A DNA stretch of 64,000 nt from Paenibacillus sabinae T27 (lineage in GTDB: Bacteria; Bacillota; Bacilli; Paenibacillales; Paenibacillaceae), in the NCBI RefSeq assembly GCF_000612505.1, contig NZ_CP004078.1, positions 2,468,001-2,532,000 on the forward strand, written 5' to 3'. Both the position numbers and the translations under genes were made by a program. The notes beneath the pieces were generated by a model. That model saw only the letters and a list, made by a program, of their open reading frames with translations. It had not been told where the DNA came from and ran no database searches. Below are positions 9,389-17,992 of this stretch, in pieces; the stretch's first letter is position 1, and the number at the start of each line of letters is the position of its first letter.

Positions 9389-9416
9389 TTGACGGAAATA
9401 GAACATGACCTATAAT
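9389..9416 (+). promoter_or_regulatory. Promoter of the ABC importer operon
   Basis: TTGACG (9389-9394), a 16-base spacer and a perfect TATAAT (9411-9416) form a vegetative-type promoter. It gives a leader of about 130 bases before the gene at 9552. Confidence 0.72.
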
Positions 9417-9426
9417 ATAGGTTCAT
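9405..9426. promoter_or_regulatory. Palindrome over the -10 box, candidate operator
   Basis: Half-sites ATGACCTAT and ATAGGTTCAT form an imperfect inverted repeat centred on the TATAAT box, a position where a bound repressor would block RNA polymerase. No regulator gene is adjacent, so its partner is unknown. Confidence 0.45.
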
Positions 9427-9551
9427 AGAATGCTGGCATCGAGGCTCGTGTCGCTTGTAGTCGCTTTATTGCTTTTATTGTTGAAAGCGACGATGCTGCG
9501 GCGCGCGGTTCGATGCATGCGCTGAAACAATTAGGAGAAGAGGGGATTTAG

Positions 9552-10610
9552 ATGAAGAAAAAGAAAATCTGGCTAGGGCTCAGTTTAAGTCTTATGCTTG
9601 CGGCTGCAGGATGCGGAAGCAGCAATAACTCGGCAGGAAACGGCGGGGCGGCTTCACCGGGCGGCACCGCGGGGGCGGGAAGCACGGACGCCAAAACTTA
9701 CAAGATCGCGGTATCGCAGTATGTAGAGCATCCGTCGCTGGATGCGACGTACGACGGCATTATCGCCGCGCTGAAAGACGCGGGTATTGTCGAAGGACAG
9801 AATCTAACCGTTGACTTTGAGAACGCTCAGGCGGATCAGGCCAACAATTTGTCCATCGCTCAAAAAATCGCGTCCGAAGACAATGATCTGGTTATTGGAA
9901 TCGCAACGCCGCCCGCTCAGGCGCTGGTGCAGGCGATCAAGAACGATACGCCGATCCTGTTCGCAGCTGTAACGGACCCGATTGACGCCAAAGTGGTATC
10001 CAATCTGGAACATCCGGGCGGAAATGTATCGGGGGCATCCGATACGAATCCGGAGGCGATTACCAAGCTGATGGACTTCATTGCCACTCAATTTCCTAAG
10101 GTGAAGAAGCTCGGACTTATTATCAATGAGGGCGAGCCGAACGCTGTCGTAATGGCGGCCAAGGCCAAGGCCGCGCTGGACAAGCATGGAATCGAGCTCG
10201 TCAAAGCGCCGATAACGAACACATCCGAAGTGAAGCAGGCTGCCGAGTCCCTGATTGGACGGGCGGATGCGCTGTACATCACTCTTGACAACTCGGTTGT
10301 CAGCGGTGTGGACTCGATTATCCAGGTAGCCAACGAGAACAAGCTGCCATTCTTCTCAAGCGACCGCGATACGGTTGAGAAAGGCGCTTTTGCCACAGTG
10401 GGCTTCAAATACTTCGATCACGGCTATCAAGTCGGACAGATGGCTGTGGATGTGCTGAAGAACGGCAAGAAAATCGGTGATCTACCGGTAACCGTTCAGC
10501 AGAAGCTGGATGTTATCCTGAACATGAAGGCCGCCGCCGCTCAAGGCATTGAAGTAACCGATGCTATGAAGAAAGAAGTGGCCGATCAAGCCAACGACAT
10601 TATTCAATAA
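9552..10610 (+). CDS. ABC importer substrate-binding lipoprotein (ABC_sub_bind / TrpX-like family)
   Basis: The 352-residue lipoprotein captures the solute outside the cell for the permease and ATPase that follow. It has a lysine-rich start, a hydrophobic core and a lipobox with Cys21 (LAAAGC), then a periplasmic-binding fold with YKIAVSQYVEHPSLDATYDG, VIGIATPPAQAL and GGNVSGASD, characteristic of the ABC_sub_bind (DUF534) family. Members include tryptophan-linked TrpX and others of unknown ligand. No T-box or tryptophan leader is visible in the 130-base leader, so tryptophan is only a possibility. A GAGAAGAGGGG site precedes the ATG. Confidence 0.88.
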   Translation: MKKKKIWLGLSLSLMLAAAGCGSSNNSAGNGGAASPGGTAGAGSTDAKTYKIAVSQYVEHPSLDATYDGIIAALKDAGIVEGQNLTVDFENAQADQANNLSIAQKIASEDNDLVIGIATPPAQALVQAIKNDTPILFAAVTDPIDAKVVSNLEHPGGNVSGASDTNPEAITKLMDFIATQFPKVKKLGLIINEGEPNAVVMAAKAKAALDKHGIELVKAPITNTSEVKQAAESLIGRADALYITLDNSVVSGVDSIIQVANENKLPFFSSDRDTVEKGAFATVGFKYFDHGYQVGQMAVDVLKNGKKIGDLPVTVQQKLDVILNMKAAAAQGIEVTDAMKKEVADQANDIIQ

Positions 10611-10620
10611 AGATTTGACC

Positions 10621-10647
10621 AGGGGCGGTCCTTAAGAGGCGCCCCTT
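10621..10647 (+). terminator. Intercistronic hairpin between binding protein and permease
   Basis: GGGGCG and CGCCCC arms enclose a short loop, with no long T run. Such hairpins commonly stabilise the upstream message or partly stop transcription, giving more binding protein than permease. Confidence 0.5.
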
Positions 10648-10673
10648 GCCGTTTGAAGGGGAGGCAAGACATC

Positions 10674-11603
10674 ATGTGGCAATCCATGTTAGGAGCGGTA
10701 GAGCTCGGTTTGCTTTACGCTTTTTTGGCTTTGGGAGTTTATGTAACGTTCCGGATTCTGGATTTTCCGGATTTGACTGTGGATGGAAGCTTTACGACTG
10801 GGGGCGCCATTGCCGCCGTTATGATTACTCACGGCTATTCGCCGTGGCTGGCTACGGCCGCAGCGCTTGCCGGCGGACTTATTGCCGGGCTGTGCACCGG
10901 GCTGCTCCATACTAAAGGGAAAATTAACGGGCTGTTGTCGGGGATTCTTATGATGATCGCACTTTATTCGATCAACCTGCGGATTTTGGGCAAGCCCAAT
11001 GTTTCAATAATGGGGGAGACGACGCTATTATCTTCGATTGATCCTCTGTATGTCATGCCGGTCGTAGTGATCGCGGTCAAGCTGCTGATCGATTTGTTTT
11101 TTCGGACCGATATGGGCCTCGCGCTGCGGGCGACAGGGGACAATTCGCGGATGATCCGCAGCTTTGGGGTGAATACGGACACCACGACGATACTCGGCAT
11201 CAGCCTGTCCAACGGGCTGGTGGCGCTATCCGGTGCGTTCATCACCCAATATCAGGCCAATGCCGATTCCTCGATGGGCATCGGAATGATCGTCATCGGT
11301 CTGGCTTCCGTCATTATCGGGGAAGCGATTTTCGGGTCCGGCAAAGTGTTTCGCGCAACCCTCGCGGTTGTGCTCGGCTCGATCGTGTACCGTATCGTTG
11401 TCGCCTTGGCACTTAGGGTCGAATGGCTTGACGCCTCCGATCTGAAATTGATTACGGCGATTATCGTCATCATCGCGCTTGTGTTTCCGTCTCTTCAGCG
11501 CTTCCTCAAGCACAAAAACAGCGCCCGCAAACGTACGGCCGAACTGGTCGAGCAGGCGCTGATAGACAAGAAAGGAGGCGCGGCGAATGTTAAAGCTCGA
11601 TAA
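10674..11603 (+). CDS. ABC importer permease (BPD_transp_2 family)
   Basis: The membrane channel of the importer. The 309-residue protein has eight or more hydrophobic segments and the branched-chain-amino-acid-type permease pattern, for example GAVELGLLYAFLALGVYVTF at the N terminus and ALRATGDNSRMIRSFGVNTD in the cytosolic loop that contacts the ATPase. The ATG at 10674 lies nine bases after GGGGAGG; an upstream TTG at 10653 precedes that site and is unlikely. Its end overlaps the ATPase gene by 17 bases, so the two are translationally coupled. Confidence 0.9.
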   Translation: MWQSMLGAVELGLLYAFLALGVYVTFRILDFPDLTVDGSFTTGGAIAAVMITHGYSPWLATAAALAGGLIAGLCTGLLHTKGKINGLLSGILMMIALYSINLRILGKPNVSIMGETTLLSSIDPLYVMPVVVIAVKLLIDLFFRTDMGLALRATGDNSRMIRSFGVNTDTTTILGISLSNGLVALSGAFITQYQANADSSMGIGMIVIGLASVIIGEAIFGSGKVFRATLAVVLGSIVYRIVVALALRVEWLDASDLKLITAIIVIIALVFPSLQRFLKHKNSARKRTAELVEQALIDKKGGAANVKAR

Positions 11604-12381
11604 CGTATCCAAGCTGTTCAACCCGGGAACGCCGGATGAGAAGATTGCGCTGCTCGGCATTGATCTGGAGCTTCAGCCCGGGGATTTCGTCACCATAATC
11701 GGCAGCAACGGGGCAGGTAAATCAACGCTGATGAATATCATTTCCGGCGTAATGAAGCCCGATCTCGGTGAGGTCCTCATCGAAGGAAGCCCGATTAGTC
11801 AACTTCCCGAGCACCGGCGCAGCCATTGGATCGGCCGGGTCTTTCAGGACCCGATGGCCGGCACATCGCCGCGTATGACGATTGAAGAGAATTTGGCGAT
11901 GGCATACAAGCGCGGCAAGCGCAGAGGTCTGTCCATCGGAGTTTCGGCCGCAAAGCGTACCATGTTCCGCGGGGAGCTGGAGCGGCTTGGTATCGGCCTG
12001 GAGAACCGTCTGCGTGCCAAGGTAGGGCTATTGTCCGGCGGAGAAAGACAGGCGCTCAGTCTGCTCATGGCTACGTTCACGAAGCCGGAAATCCTGCTTC
12101 TGGATGAGCATACGGCTGCGCTCGATCCGGCAAGAGCGGAGCTGATTACCCGGTTGACTGAATCCATCGTTCGTGAAATGAAGCTGACTACCTTGATGGT
12201 AACCCATAACATGGAGCAGGCCATCCGGCTGGGCAATCGGCTTATTATGATGGACAAGGGCCAGATTATTCTGGATATCGACGAGAGCCGCAAGAAGGAT
12301 CTAACGGTGGAGCGCCTACTTGGAGAGTTCGAGCGAATCAGCGGCCACAAGCTGGCCGATGACCGGATCGTGCTCGGCTAA
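11587..12381 (+). CDS. ABC importer ATP-binding protein
   Basis: The energy-coupling subunit of the importer. In the 264-residue protein I see Walker A GSNGAGKST (39-47), the Q-loop VFQDP (about 85-89), signature LSGGERQ (149-155), Walker B ILLLDE (169-174) and the switch histidine in VTHNMEQ. AAAGGAGG lies before the ATG inside the end of the permease gene. The protein resembles the ATPases that accompany ABC_sub_bind proteins. A terminator follows 40 bases downstream and closes the operon. Confidence 0.92.
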   Translation: MLKLDNVSKLFNPGTPDEKIALLGIDLELQPGDFVTIIGSNGAGKSTLMNIISGVMKPDLGEVLIEGSPISQLPEHRRSHWIGRVFQDPMAGTSPRMTIEENLAMAYKRGKRRGLSIGVSAAKRTMFRGELERLGIGLENRLRAKVGLLSGGERQALSLLMATFTKPEILLLDEHTAALDPARAELITRLTESIVREMKLTTLMVTHNMEQAIRLGNRLIMMDKGQIILDIDESRKKDLTVERLLGEFERISGHKLADDRIVLG

Positions 12382-12419
12382 TCGCAATCCTCGTTATCGT
12401 CACAGCGAATACGATTTGA

Positions 12420-12464
12420 GGCTCGGCAGGATGTCCGAAACCGGACGGACTTGCCGGCCTTTTT
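12420..12464 (+). terminator. Terminator of the ABC importer operon
   Basis: GGC, CGGCA and GTCCG blocks pair with CGGAC, TGCCG and GCC around a small loop, followed by six T residues. Confidence 0.8.
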
Positions 12465-12610
12465 TGCGGAAGGGTTGAACTGTGCCCCGATTCATTTTTT
12501 GCTGTGTGGGTATTAGTTAAGGAATTATTGCCTGGCGAAAATGGGAAGTCTCAGTGGAAAAGGTAGTGCATATAATATAAAGCGGGATGCTGCGCCGGAA
12601 AGTGCTATGT

Positions 12611-12637
12611 AAAGCTCCACGCGAGTGGGGCTTTTTG
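12611..12637 (+). terminator. Leader hairpin-terminator upstream of mgtC
   Basis: AAAGCTCCAC pairs with GTGGGGCTTT (one mismatch) and is followed by TTTTTG. It lies about 70 bases before the mgtC start and 35 bases after a TATAAT-like box at 12571-12576, so it may terminate a very short leader RNA. I cannot match the leader to the M-box or any riboswitch I know. Confidence 0.55.
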
Positions 12638-12705
12638 TTTTACAATATGATTACAAATTAGCAGTCTGTCATCATACATCTTATGTTTTGAAGGGAGTGA
12701 AAACA

Positions 12706-13428
12706 ATGCACATGCATTTCGAAGCTATGATCAAGCTGCTTATAGCCATGCTGTTCGGGCTGTTCATCGGCATAGACCGCCAGTTGAAGCAGAAACCGCT
12801 GGGAATCCGGACCAGTATGGTTATCAGTATCGCCAGCTGCCTTGTGACGATCGTATCGATCCGGGCCTTTGACAAATTCTCTGGTCCCGAACATCCCAAT
12901 ATGGACCCGATGCGTCTTGCGGCACAAATCGTAAGCGGCATCGGTTTCCTGGGCGCGGGTGTTATCCTGCGAAGAGGCGGTGATGCTATCTCGGGCCTGA
13001 CTTCGGCGGCGCTGATCTGGACGGCATCGGGCATCGGCATCGCGGTGGGAGCAGGATTCTATATTGAAGCCGCAATCGCCGTCGTGCTGCTTATTTTTGC
13101 GGTCAACGTGGTTCCATGGCTCATTCGGGCGATCGGTCCCCAGAAGCTGAACAATCAAGACGTATCCGTCAGGATTGTTATGGCGGATATGGAGGGCATG
13201 CCGGAAGTTATCCGGAAAATCGAGAACCGGACATGCCGGACCAAAGGTGAACGCAAACGAAAATTCCACGAACGCATTATCCGGCGGATGAAAATCAAGG
13301 ACCTTGAGGACGGAAGACAAATGATTGATATGGTCCTGTCCGCTTCCCACCGCGATTTCGCAACGGAAATCTATTACGATCTTAAAGGGATTGAGAATAT
13401 TACGAACGTCGAAGTGGAGCAGTTATAG
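12706..13428 (+). CDS. MgtC/SapB family membrane protein
   Basis: MgtC-type proteins are linked to magnesium homeostasis and growth under magnesium limitation. The 240-residue product has four to five N-terminal membrane segments with the family motifs GLFIGIDRQLKQKPLGIRTS, QIVSGIGFLGAGVILR and GLTSAALIWTASGIGIAVG, then a soluble C-terminal domain of about 90 residues rich in Arg/Lys. The ATG at 12706 follows AAGGGAGTG; the open frame begins earlier at a GTG-like codon without a site. It stands alone and may be controlled by the leader hairpin just upstream. Confidence 0.88.
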   Translation: MHMHFEAMIKLLIAMLFGLFIGIDRQLKQKPLGIRTSMVISIASCLVTIVSIRAFDKFSGPEHPNMDPMRLAAQIVSGIGFLGAGVILRRGGDAISGLTSAALIWTASGIGIAVGAGFYIEAAIAVVLLIFAVNVVPWLIRAIGPQKLNNQDVSVRIVMADMEGMPEVIRKIENRTCRTKGERKRKFHERIIRRMKIKDLEDGRQMIDMVLSASHRDFATEIYYDLKGIENITNVEVEQL

Positions 13429-13499
13429 TGCCGGGTTTCGATTTATGATACGCTATCCTGGTGAAAACAGTTACATTCAGAGGAGGCTTGGCCGAAACC

Positions 13500-14495
13500 A
13501 TGGAGATCCTGGCATATGAAGGGCAATTTGAGGGTGAGGCGGCAGTATGGCTGAAGGCCGGACGTTACGAGGCGGCGGTGCTTCCGGAAACGGGCGGGAA
13601 TTTGATAGCTTTTCGCGATACCAAGAACGGCTTCCGCTTCCTGCGTGAACCGGGAGAAGACGGAATCGAGACGTTTAAGCAAAGCCCCGGAGTATACGGC
13701 ATTCCCGTGCTGTTCCCTCCGAACCGGTATGAGGACGGCAAATTTCCGTGGAACGGACAAGTCTATCAGCTGCCGGTGAACGAAGCGGCGACCGGGAATC
13801 ATCTGCACGGTTTTTTGCATACGGTGGCCTGGCAGGTGGAGGAGTTCGGGAGTGGCAAGCATGAAAGCTATGTGACCGTCACCATTAAAGTGGACGAGAA
13901 TCATCCATCCTATAAATATTATCCCTTTGAATATACTGTCAAGCTGCGATACGGCCTGTCGGAAGCGGGACTGTCCCAGCAGGTGCTGATCCATAACGAC
14001 GGGAAGGCAGACATGCCCTGTCTGCTGGCCTTCCATACGGCCGTTAACGCTCCGTTTGCGCCTGAGAGCTCAGCAAGCGATTACCGGGTAAAAATAACGA
14101 TCGGCAAGCGCTGGGAGCTAAATGAGCGGATGCTGCCGACAGGAAATTACCAGCCTCTCGGGCCAGAAGAGGTCAAACTCAGGGAGGAAGGGGTAAATCC
14201 GTTCTTCGCTCCTCTCGACAATCATTATACAGCCGTGCCGCAAAACGGAAGAAACCGGATGGAGCTTACCGATACAAAGCTTGGCGTGACGCTGGTCTAC
14301 GATGCGGGCACTTCCTACAAGCAATGGATGGTTTGGAACAACGGAGCGACTGAAGGCTTTTTCTGCCCCGAGCCCCAGATCAACCTCGTAAATGCGCCGA
14401 ATATGGACCTGCCGGGAGATGAAATCGGCTTGTTCAGCCTGAAGCCCGGCGAGTTCTGGGAAGAAACAGCAAGATTTTACGTAAAAGGATTATAG
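13500..14495 (+). CDS. Aldose 1-epimerase family protein (GalM-like)
   Basis: Mutarotases of this family interconvert alpha and beta anomers of hexoses in the cytoplasm. The 331-residue protein is a beta-sandwich galactose-mutarotase-like protein with AAVLPETGGNLIAFRD, GIPVLFPPNRYEDGKFPW, the conserved histidines of NHLHGFLHTVAW and a C-terminal EPQINLVNAPN block. AGAGGAGG lies 13 bases before the ATG at 13500; the GTG at 13461 has no site upstream. Substrate is unknown and no sugar genes are adjacent. Confidence 0.82.
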   Translation: MEILAYEGQFEGEAAVWLKAGRYEAAVLPETGGNLIAFRDTKNGFRFLREPGEDGIETFKQSPGVYGIPVLFPPNRYEDGKFPWNGQVYQLPVNEAATGNHLHGFLHTVAWQVEEFGSGKHESYVTVTIKVDENHPSYKYYPFEYTVKLRYGLSEAGLSQQVLIHNDGKADMPCLLAFHTAVNAPFAPESSASDYRVKITIGKRWELNERMLPTGNYQPLGPEEVKLREEGVNPFFAPLDNHYTAVPQNGRNRMELTDTKLGVTLVYDAGTSYKQWMVWNNGATEGFFCPEPQINLVNAPNMDLPGDEIGLFSLKPGEFWEETARFYVKGL

Positions 14496-14566
14496 AAAAC
14501 AACGTTAGAAAGCGGTTCGAGTGTCTGCTTGTACGGATATTCGGAAGATGAAACAGGAGGACCGAC

Positions 14567-15235
14567 ATGCAGCTCATTGCCATGCTCACGATGCTGATCG
14601 ATCACATCGGGTATATCTTTTTTCCCCGGGATATGGAATGGAGGTATATCGGGAGGATTGCATTCCCTATTTATTGCTACGCGCTTGTTCAGGGGCATTT
14701 CCATACTTCTTCCAAGGCCCGTTATTTGCTGCGTCTGCTTGCCATTGCCCTGATTGCGCAAATTCCCTACAATCTGGCTCTCGACCCGGGAGGGCTTAAT
14801 GTCGTCTTCACGCTGCTGCTATCCGAGCTCGTGCTGATTGCGCTGGACAAGCTTCCCAAGCCATGGCTAAGCATCGTGGTTGTCCTTCCGGCTTTGTGGA
14901 TCATGGACGTTCTACCGCTTGACTACAATGCGTACGGGCTGCTGCTGGTGCTTATTTTCCGCTATCTCCGGTCCTACGGGCTTGTGATTGCTCATTTGGC
15001 GCTGAATACGGTCTATTTGTTTTATTACGGCTGGACCGTCCAAATGCTGAGTCTGCTGCCCACATTAGTGATCGCTTATGGACCTGAGTTGTGGGAGCGA
15101 TTGAGGAAGCGTCAGGTTCCGAGATGGATCTGGTGGTCTTTTTACCCCGGGCATCTAGCGGTTCTTACCATTATTCGAATGTTACATTTCGGACATTTAC
15201 CCGAGATTGAATGGTTAAGTCTAGTCTCTCTGTGA
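14567..15235 (+). CDS. TraX family membrane protein
   Basis: The 222-residue protein starts MQLIAMLTMLIDHIGYIFFP and contains WRYIGRIAFPIYCYALVQG, both typical of the TraX family. In the F plasmid TraX acetylates pilin; chromosomal Firmicute members have no assigned role. About six hydrophobic segments are visible. ACAGGAGGACCGAC precedes the ATG. It lies between the epimerase and a lipoprotein gene, with no conjugation genes nearby, so a pilin role is not implied. Confidence 0.85.
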   Translation: MQLIAMLTMLIDHIGYIFFPRDMEWRYIGRIAFPIYCYALVQGHFHTSSKARYLLRLLAIALIAQIPYNLALDPGGLNVVFTLLLSELVLIALDKLPKPWLSIVVVLPALWIMDVLPLDYNAYGLLLVLIFRYLRSYGLVIAHLALNTVYLFYYGWTVQMLSLLPTLVIAYGPELWERLRKRQVPRWIWWSFYPGHLAVLTIIRMLHFGHLPEIEWLSLVSL

Positions 15236-15324
15236 AGCGTATCCGAAGAATCTTCGTTTACAGAATATCCCTTTCCTGAGATAATAGGTTTTGTTTCGCC
15301 AATACAGGAGAGAAGAGGGATTCA

Positions 15325-16833
15325 ATGAACCGAGTTAAAAAAAGAGCAAAATGGCTGTTTCCTATCTTGGCGCTGCTGCTGGTGCTTGCAGGTTGTCAGG
15401 CCGTTACCGGTTATGATGTAAACAAGGCGCTGCTCGGCAATCTTGATGTAAAATCGGCTGAGGAAAGCGTATCGTTCTCTCTGAATGCCGTTCCGGCTGC
15501 GGGGATCAGCGCGGAGGATCAGAAGACCATCGATCTTATCAATTCTTTATCCTTGAATGTAAGCCATCTGAAGGTTCAGGATAACGGGGACATTTCCGCG
15601 GCAGGGACGCTGGGCTTTAAGCAGGCGGCGATACCGTTTACTTTCTACATGAACAAAACGGTGCTTGCCTTGAATGTGGAAGGGGCCAAGAAGCCGTTCT
15701 ACTTCCCGCTTCAAGGTTACGATGAAGAGCTGTCGCAGGTTGGGCTCGATAAGGACAAGGCCGAAAGCGTAGGCAAGCTTGTGAGCCAGTTCGTGGTCAA
15801 TAACCTTCCGAACCCTTCGGCCATCAGCGTGACCCCGGTTAATGAAGCTGTGTATGGCGAGACGCTTAATCTGATGAAGCTTCATGCCGAAGTGACAGGG
15901 GATGAGCTCCCGGCACTGCTCAAAGTCTTTTTGAAATCGATCTCCAAGGACACCGAGGGCTTCACCAAGCTGATCGACGGCTTGTACGATTACTTGCTGC
16001 CGCTGCTGAAGCAGGAACCGGCGCAGGCTTTGCTGGAGCAGTACGGCCTTTCCGACATTCCGCTGGATAACAAGGCCGATGTCGTTCCGGTTCTGCATGA
16101 CGCGGCCAAGCTCGCCGTCGATGCGGCGCTGCTCGTATATGACAAAGAACTCGATAAGCTGTACCAATCGACGCCGGAAATCAAAACTGTGCTGAGCAAG
16201 GATACCAAGCTTCAACTGGACTTGTTCGTGGATAGCTCGTTTCATGTGCGTAAGCAGAACCTGAGTCTGAACGTGGCGCTGCCAAATGACGGAAGCATAC
16301 CGATCCGGAGTATTTCTTTCAAATCGGAAACGCAGATTTGGAACATCAACGGTGCGGTGAAGGCCGATCCGATCAATGTGGACGGTGCTCTCAACGTTAC
16401 CGAAACTAATCTTACACCTGGCTCCGTATTGAGCCAATTTGACGCCAACTCCACGGTTTATGGGGTGCTTAAGAACGATCTCGGCATCACCAAAAAATCG
16501 GCAGTGATCGAGCCCGAATTGTACGACACCGTAGTTAAAGGGAAGACAACGATGATTCCCCTTCGCTACCTGGCTGCACAGCTCGATGCCCAAGTGAAAT
16601 GGGATGCTGCCACCAAGAAGCTTACGGTCACCGACGATGTTTATGGAACTACAATTGTCCTGAAGGCGGGTTCAGCTAACGCTGTTATCGACGGGGCAAG
16701 CGTCAAGCTGCCCGAGCCGGTCTTCTTTGACAAGTACGGCAGAGGCTATGTGCCGCTGCGGTTCGTAGCCGAAGCGCTTCACGCCAAAGTGAAGGTGGAC
16801 GATGAAGGCTTGATTTATATTACACGCGATTAA
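15325..16833 (+). CDS. Lipoprotein with C-terminal copper-amine-oxidase-like stalk domain
   Basis: The 502-residue precursor has a basic start, hydrophobic core and lipobox LVLAGC, so it is probably anchored outside the membrane. The long middle (about 30-380) is unrecognised and shows a lipoprotein-like beta-rich pattern. The C-terminal 115 residues form a stalk domain, with TTMIPLRYLAAQLDAQVKW, ANAVIDGASVKL and GYVPLRFVAEALHAKVKVD repeats. Such domains are common on Paenibacillus envelope proteins and probably act as spacers. An AGGAGAGAAGAGGG site precedes the ATG. It is followed by a strong terminator. Confidence 0.85.
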   Translation: MNRVKKRAKWLFPILALLLVLAGCQAVTGYDVNKALLGNLDVKSAEESVSFSLNAVPAAGISAEDQKTIDLINSLSLNVSHLKVQDNGDISAAGTLGFKQAAIPFTFYMNKTVLALNVEGAKKPFYFPLQGYDEELSQVGLDKDKAESVGKLVSQFVVNNLPNPSAISVTPVNEAVYGETLNLMKLHAEVTGDELPALLKVFLKSISKDTEGFTKLIDGLYDYLLPLLKQEPAQALLEQYGLSDIPLDNKADVVPVLHDAAKLAVDAALLVYDKELDKLYQSTPEIKTVLSKDTKLQLDLFVDSSFHVRKQNLSLNVALPNDGSIPIRSISFKSETQIWNINGAVKADPINVDGALNVTETNLTPGSVLSQFDANSTVYGVLKNDLGITKKSAVIEPELYDTVVKGKTTMIPLRYLAAQLDAQVKWDAATKKLTVTDDVYGTTIVLKAGSANAVIDGASVKLPEPVFFDKYGRGYVPLRFVAEALHAKVKVDDEGLIYITRD

Positions 16834-16850
16834 TCATTTTCGCCGGAATG

Positions 16851-16900
16851 AAGCCCGGCCGCTAATTGACGCCAACAGCGTTAAAGCGGCCGGGCTTTTA
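16851..16900 (+). terminator. Terminator after the stalk lipoprotein
   Basis: AAGCCCGGCCGCT pairs with AGCGGCCGGGCTT around a 24-base loop and ends in TTTTA. Confidence 0.85.
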
Positions 16901-16978
16901 CGTGCTTACGCATGCTTTCCCATATGCCGCTTTGGGTAAACAACAGTAAATAGGGCTGGAGTGGGTAAAATAATTACT

Positions 16979-17233
16979 TATATAGGATGAACTTGCAAAA
17001 TGGCATCAGAGTAAGGAGTAACGAAGGGGAAGTTTGGAACTGTAGGAGCGATAGCGATCGGCCGAAAGCTTTCCGAAGGAAAGCTCGCTTCGAAAGCATA
17101 AGCTGACACCGGATTTCATCCGCTAATAGCGGTTTTAATTAAGAAATCTGGGGACAACAGCGGCCGGAAGTCCAAACATTCCTCGTAGTTACGACAGATA
17201 TCTGATGTAAAAAATTCAAGTTCAGCTTATATA
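16979..17233 (+). repeat. MITE-like dispersed repeat, copy A
   Basis: A 255-base non-coding element bounded by imperfect terminal inverted repeats (TATATAGGATGAACTTG on the left, CAAGTTCAGCTTATATA on the right) with TA at both ends. Copy B at 54289-54545 is the same element in the opposite orientation, with long identical blocks such as GAAGGGGAAGTTTGGAACTG and TCCAAACATTCCTCGTAGTT. Internal arms (AGCTTTCC/GGAAAGCT, GGATTTCATCC, TTTGGA/TCCAAA) predict a branched hairpin. There is no transposase gene. TA flanks suggest mobilisation by an IS630/Tc1-type transposase, which is inference. Confidence 0.85.
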
Positions 17234-17258
17234 AAATGGTTTATTTTAAACGGAACAG

Positions 17259-17287
17259 TTGAAAATTCTGAGAAAATGTATTAAAAT
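17259..17287 (+). promoter_or_regulatory. SigA promoter of the nitroreductase gene
   Basis: TTGAAA (17259-17264), 17 bases and TAAAAT (17282-17287), starting 26 bases beyond the end of the MITE-like repeat. The transcript would start about 35 bases before the ATG. Confidence 0.7.
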
Positions 17288-17328
17288 ATAAAAAAGTAAG
17301 GACCTAACAAAATGGAGGTTGATTTTAA

Positions 17329-17928
17329 ATGTCAAATAAATATTTCGATGCGGTGAAAAAAAGACGCTCCGTCTATGCAATCAGCAAGGAACTGCCGGTA
17401 TCCTTGGAGCAGGTACAGGAAATTGTAGAGCAGGCGATCCTGCACAGCCCGACTTCTTTTAACTCGCAAAGCTCCAGAGCTGTCGTGCTCTTCGGTGAAC
17501 AGCATGATAAGCTGTGGGACATTACTTCCGGGACGCTTCGGAAAATCGTGCCCTCCGAACAATTCGAAGGCACAGCTCAGAAAATGGCCGCTTTCAAAGC
17601 GGGAGCAGGCACGGTTCTCTTCTTTGAAGATCAAGCCGTTATCAAGCACCTCCAGGAGAATTTCGCAACATATGCCGACAATTTCCCGATCTGGTCCAAC
17701 CAGTCTTCCGGCATGTTCCAGCATGTCGTATGGACCGCACTGGCGGAAGCCGGCGTCGGCGCTTCCCTTCAGCACTACAACCCGCTGATCGACGATGAAG
17801 TGAAGTCGACCTGGGGACTGCCGGCCGAGTGGAAGCTGATCGCGCAGATGCCTTTCGGCGGGATTGTCAACGCTCCGGGCGAGAAGGAATTCGAACCAGT
17901 CGAGAACCGCGTTAAAGTATTTAAATAA
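17329..17928 (+). CDS. Nitroreductase family protein
   Basis: An FMN-dependent NAD(P)H oxidoreductase of the small oxygen-insensitive nitroreductase family. The 199-residue protein starts NKYFDAVKKRRSVYAISKEL and has the FMN-site patterns RRSVYAIS, HSPTSFNSQSSRAVVL and AEAGVGASLQHYNP, with the C-terminal basic VENRVKVF. The length matches the family. ATGGAGGTTG precedes the ATG and a promoter lies just upstream. The physiological substrate is unknown. No operon partner is evident; the next small gene begins about 65 bases on. Confidence 0.88.
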   Translation: MSNKYFDAVKKRRSVYAISKELPVSLEQVQEIVEQAILHSPTSFNSQSSRAVVLFGEQHDKLWDITSGTLRKIVPSEQFEGTAQKMAAFKAGAGTVLFFEDQAVIKHLQENFATYADNFPIWSNQSSGMFQHVVWTALAEAGVGASLQHYNPLIDDEVKSTWGLPAEWKLIAQMPFGGIVNAPGEKEFEPVENRVKVFK

Positions 17929-17992
17929 GGCTGATTAATCTCTTCCGGATTGGCTAAGTAAAAGTAAAGCCAAGTGAAGGAGGAGAGAAAGG

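Noticed and set aside
9420..9551. T-box (tryptophan) leader before the TrpX-like gene
   Set aside because: No TGGNACCGCG-type motif and too short for a T-box.
12460..12640. M-box magnesium riboswitch upstream of mgtC
   Set aside because: The conserved M-box core sequences are absent; only a short leader and a terminator can be supported.
15547..16593. 348-codon leftward open frame
   Set aside because: Lies exactly opposite the stalk lipoprotein gene, has no ribosome binding site and no recognisable family; its openness follows from the codon use of the real gene.
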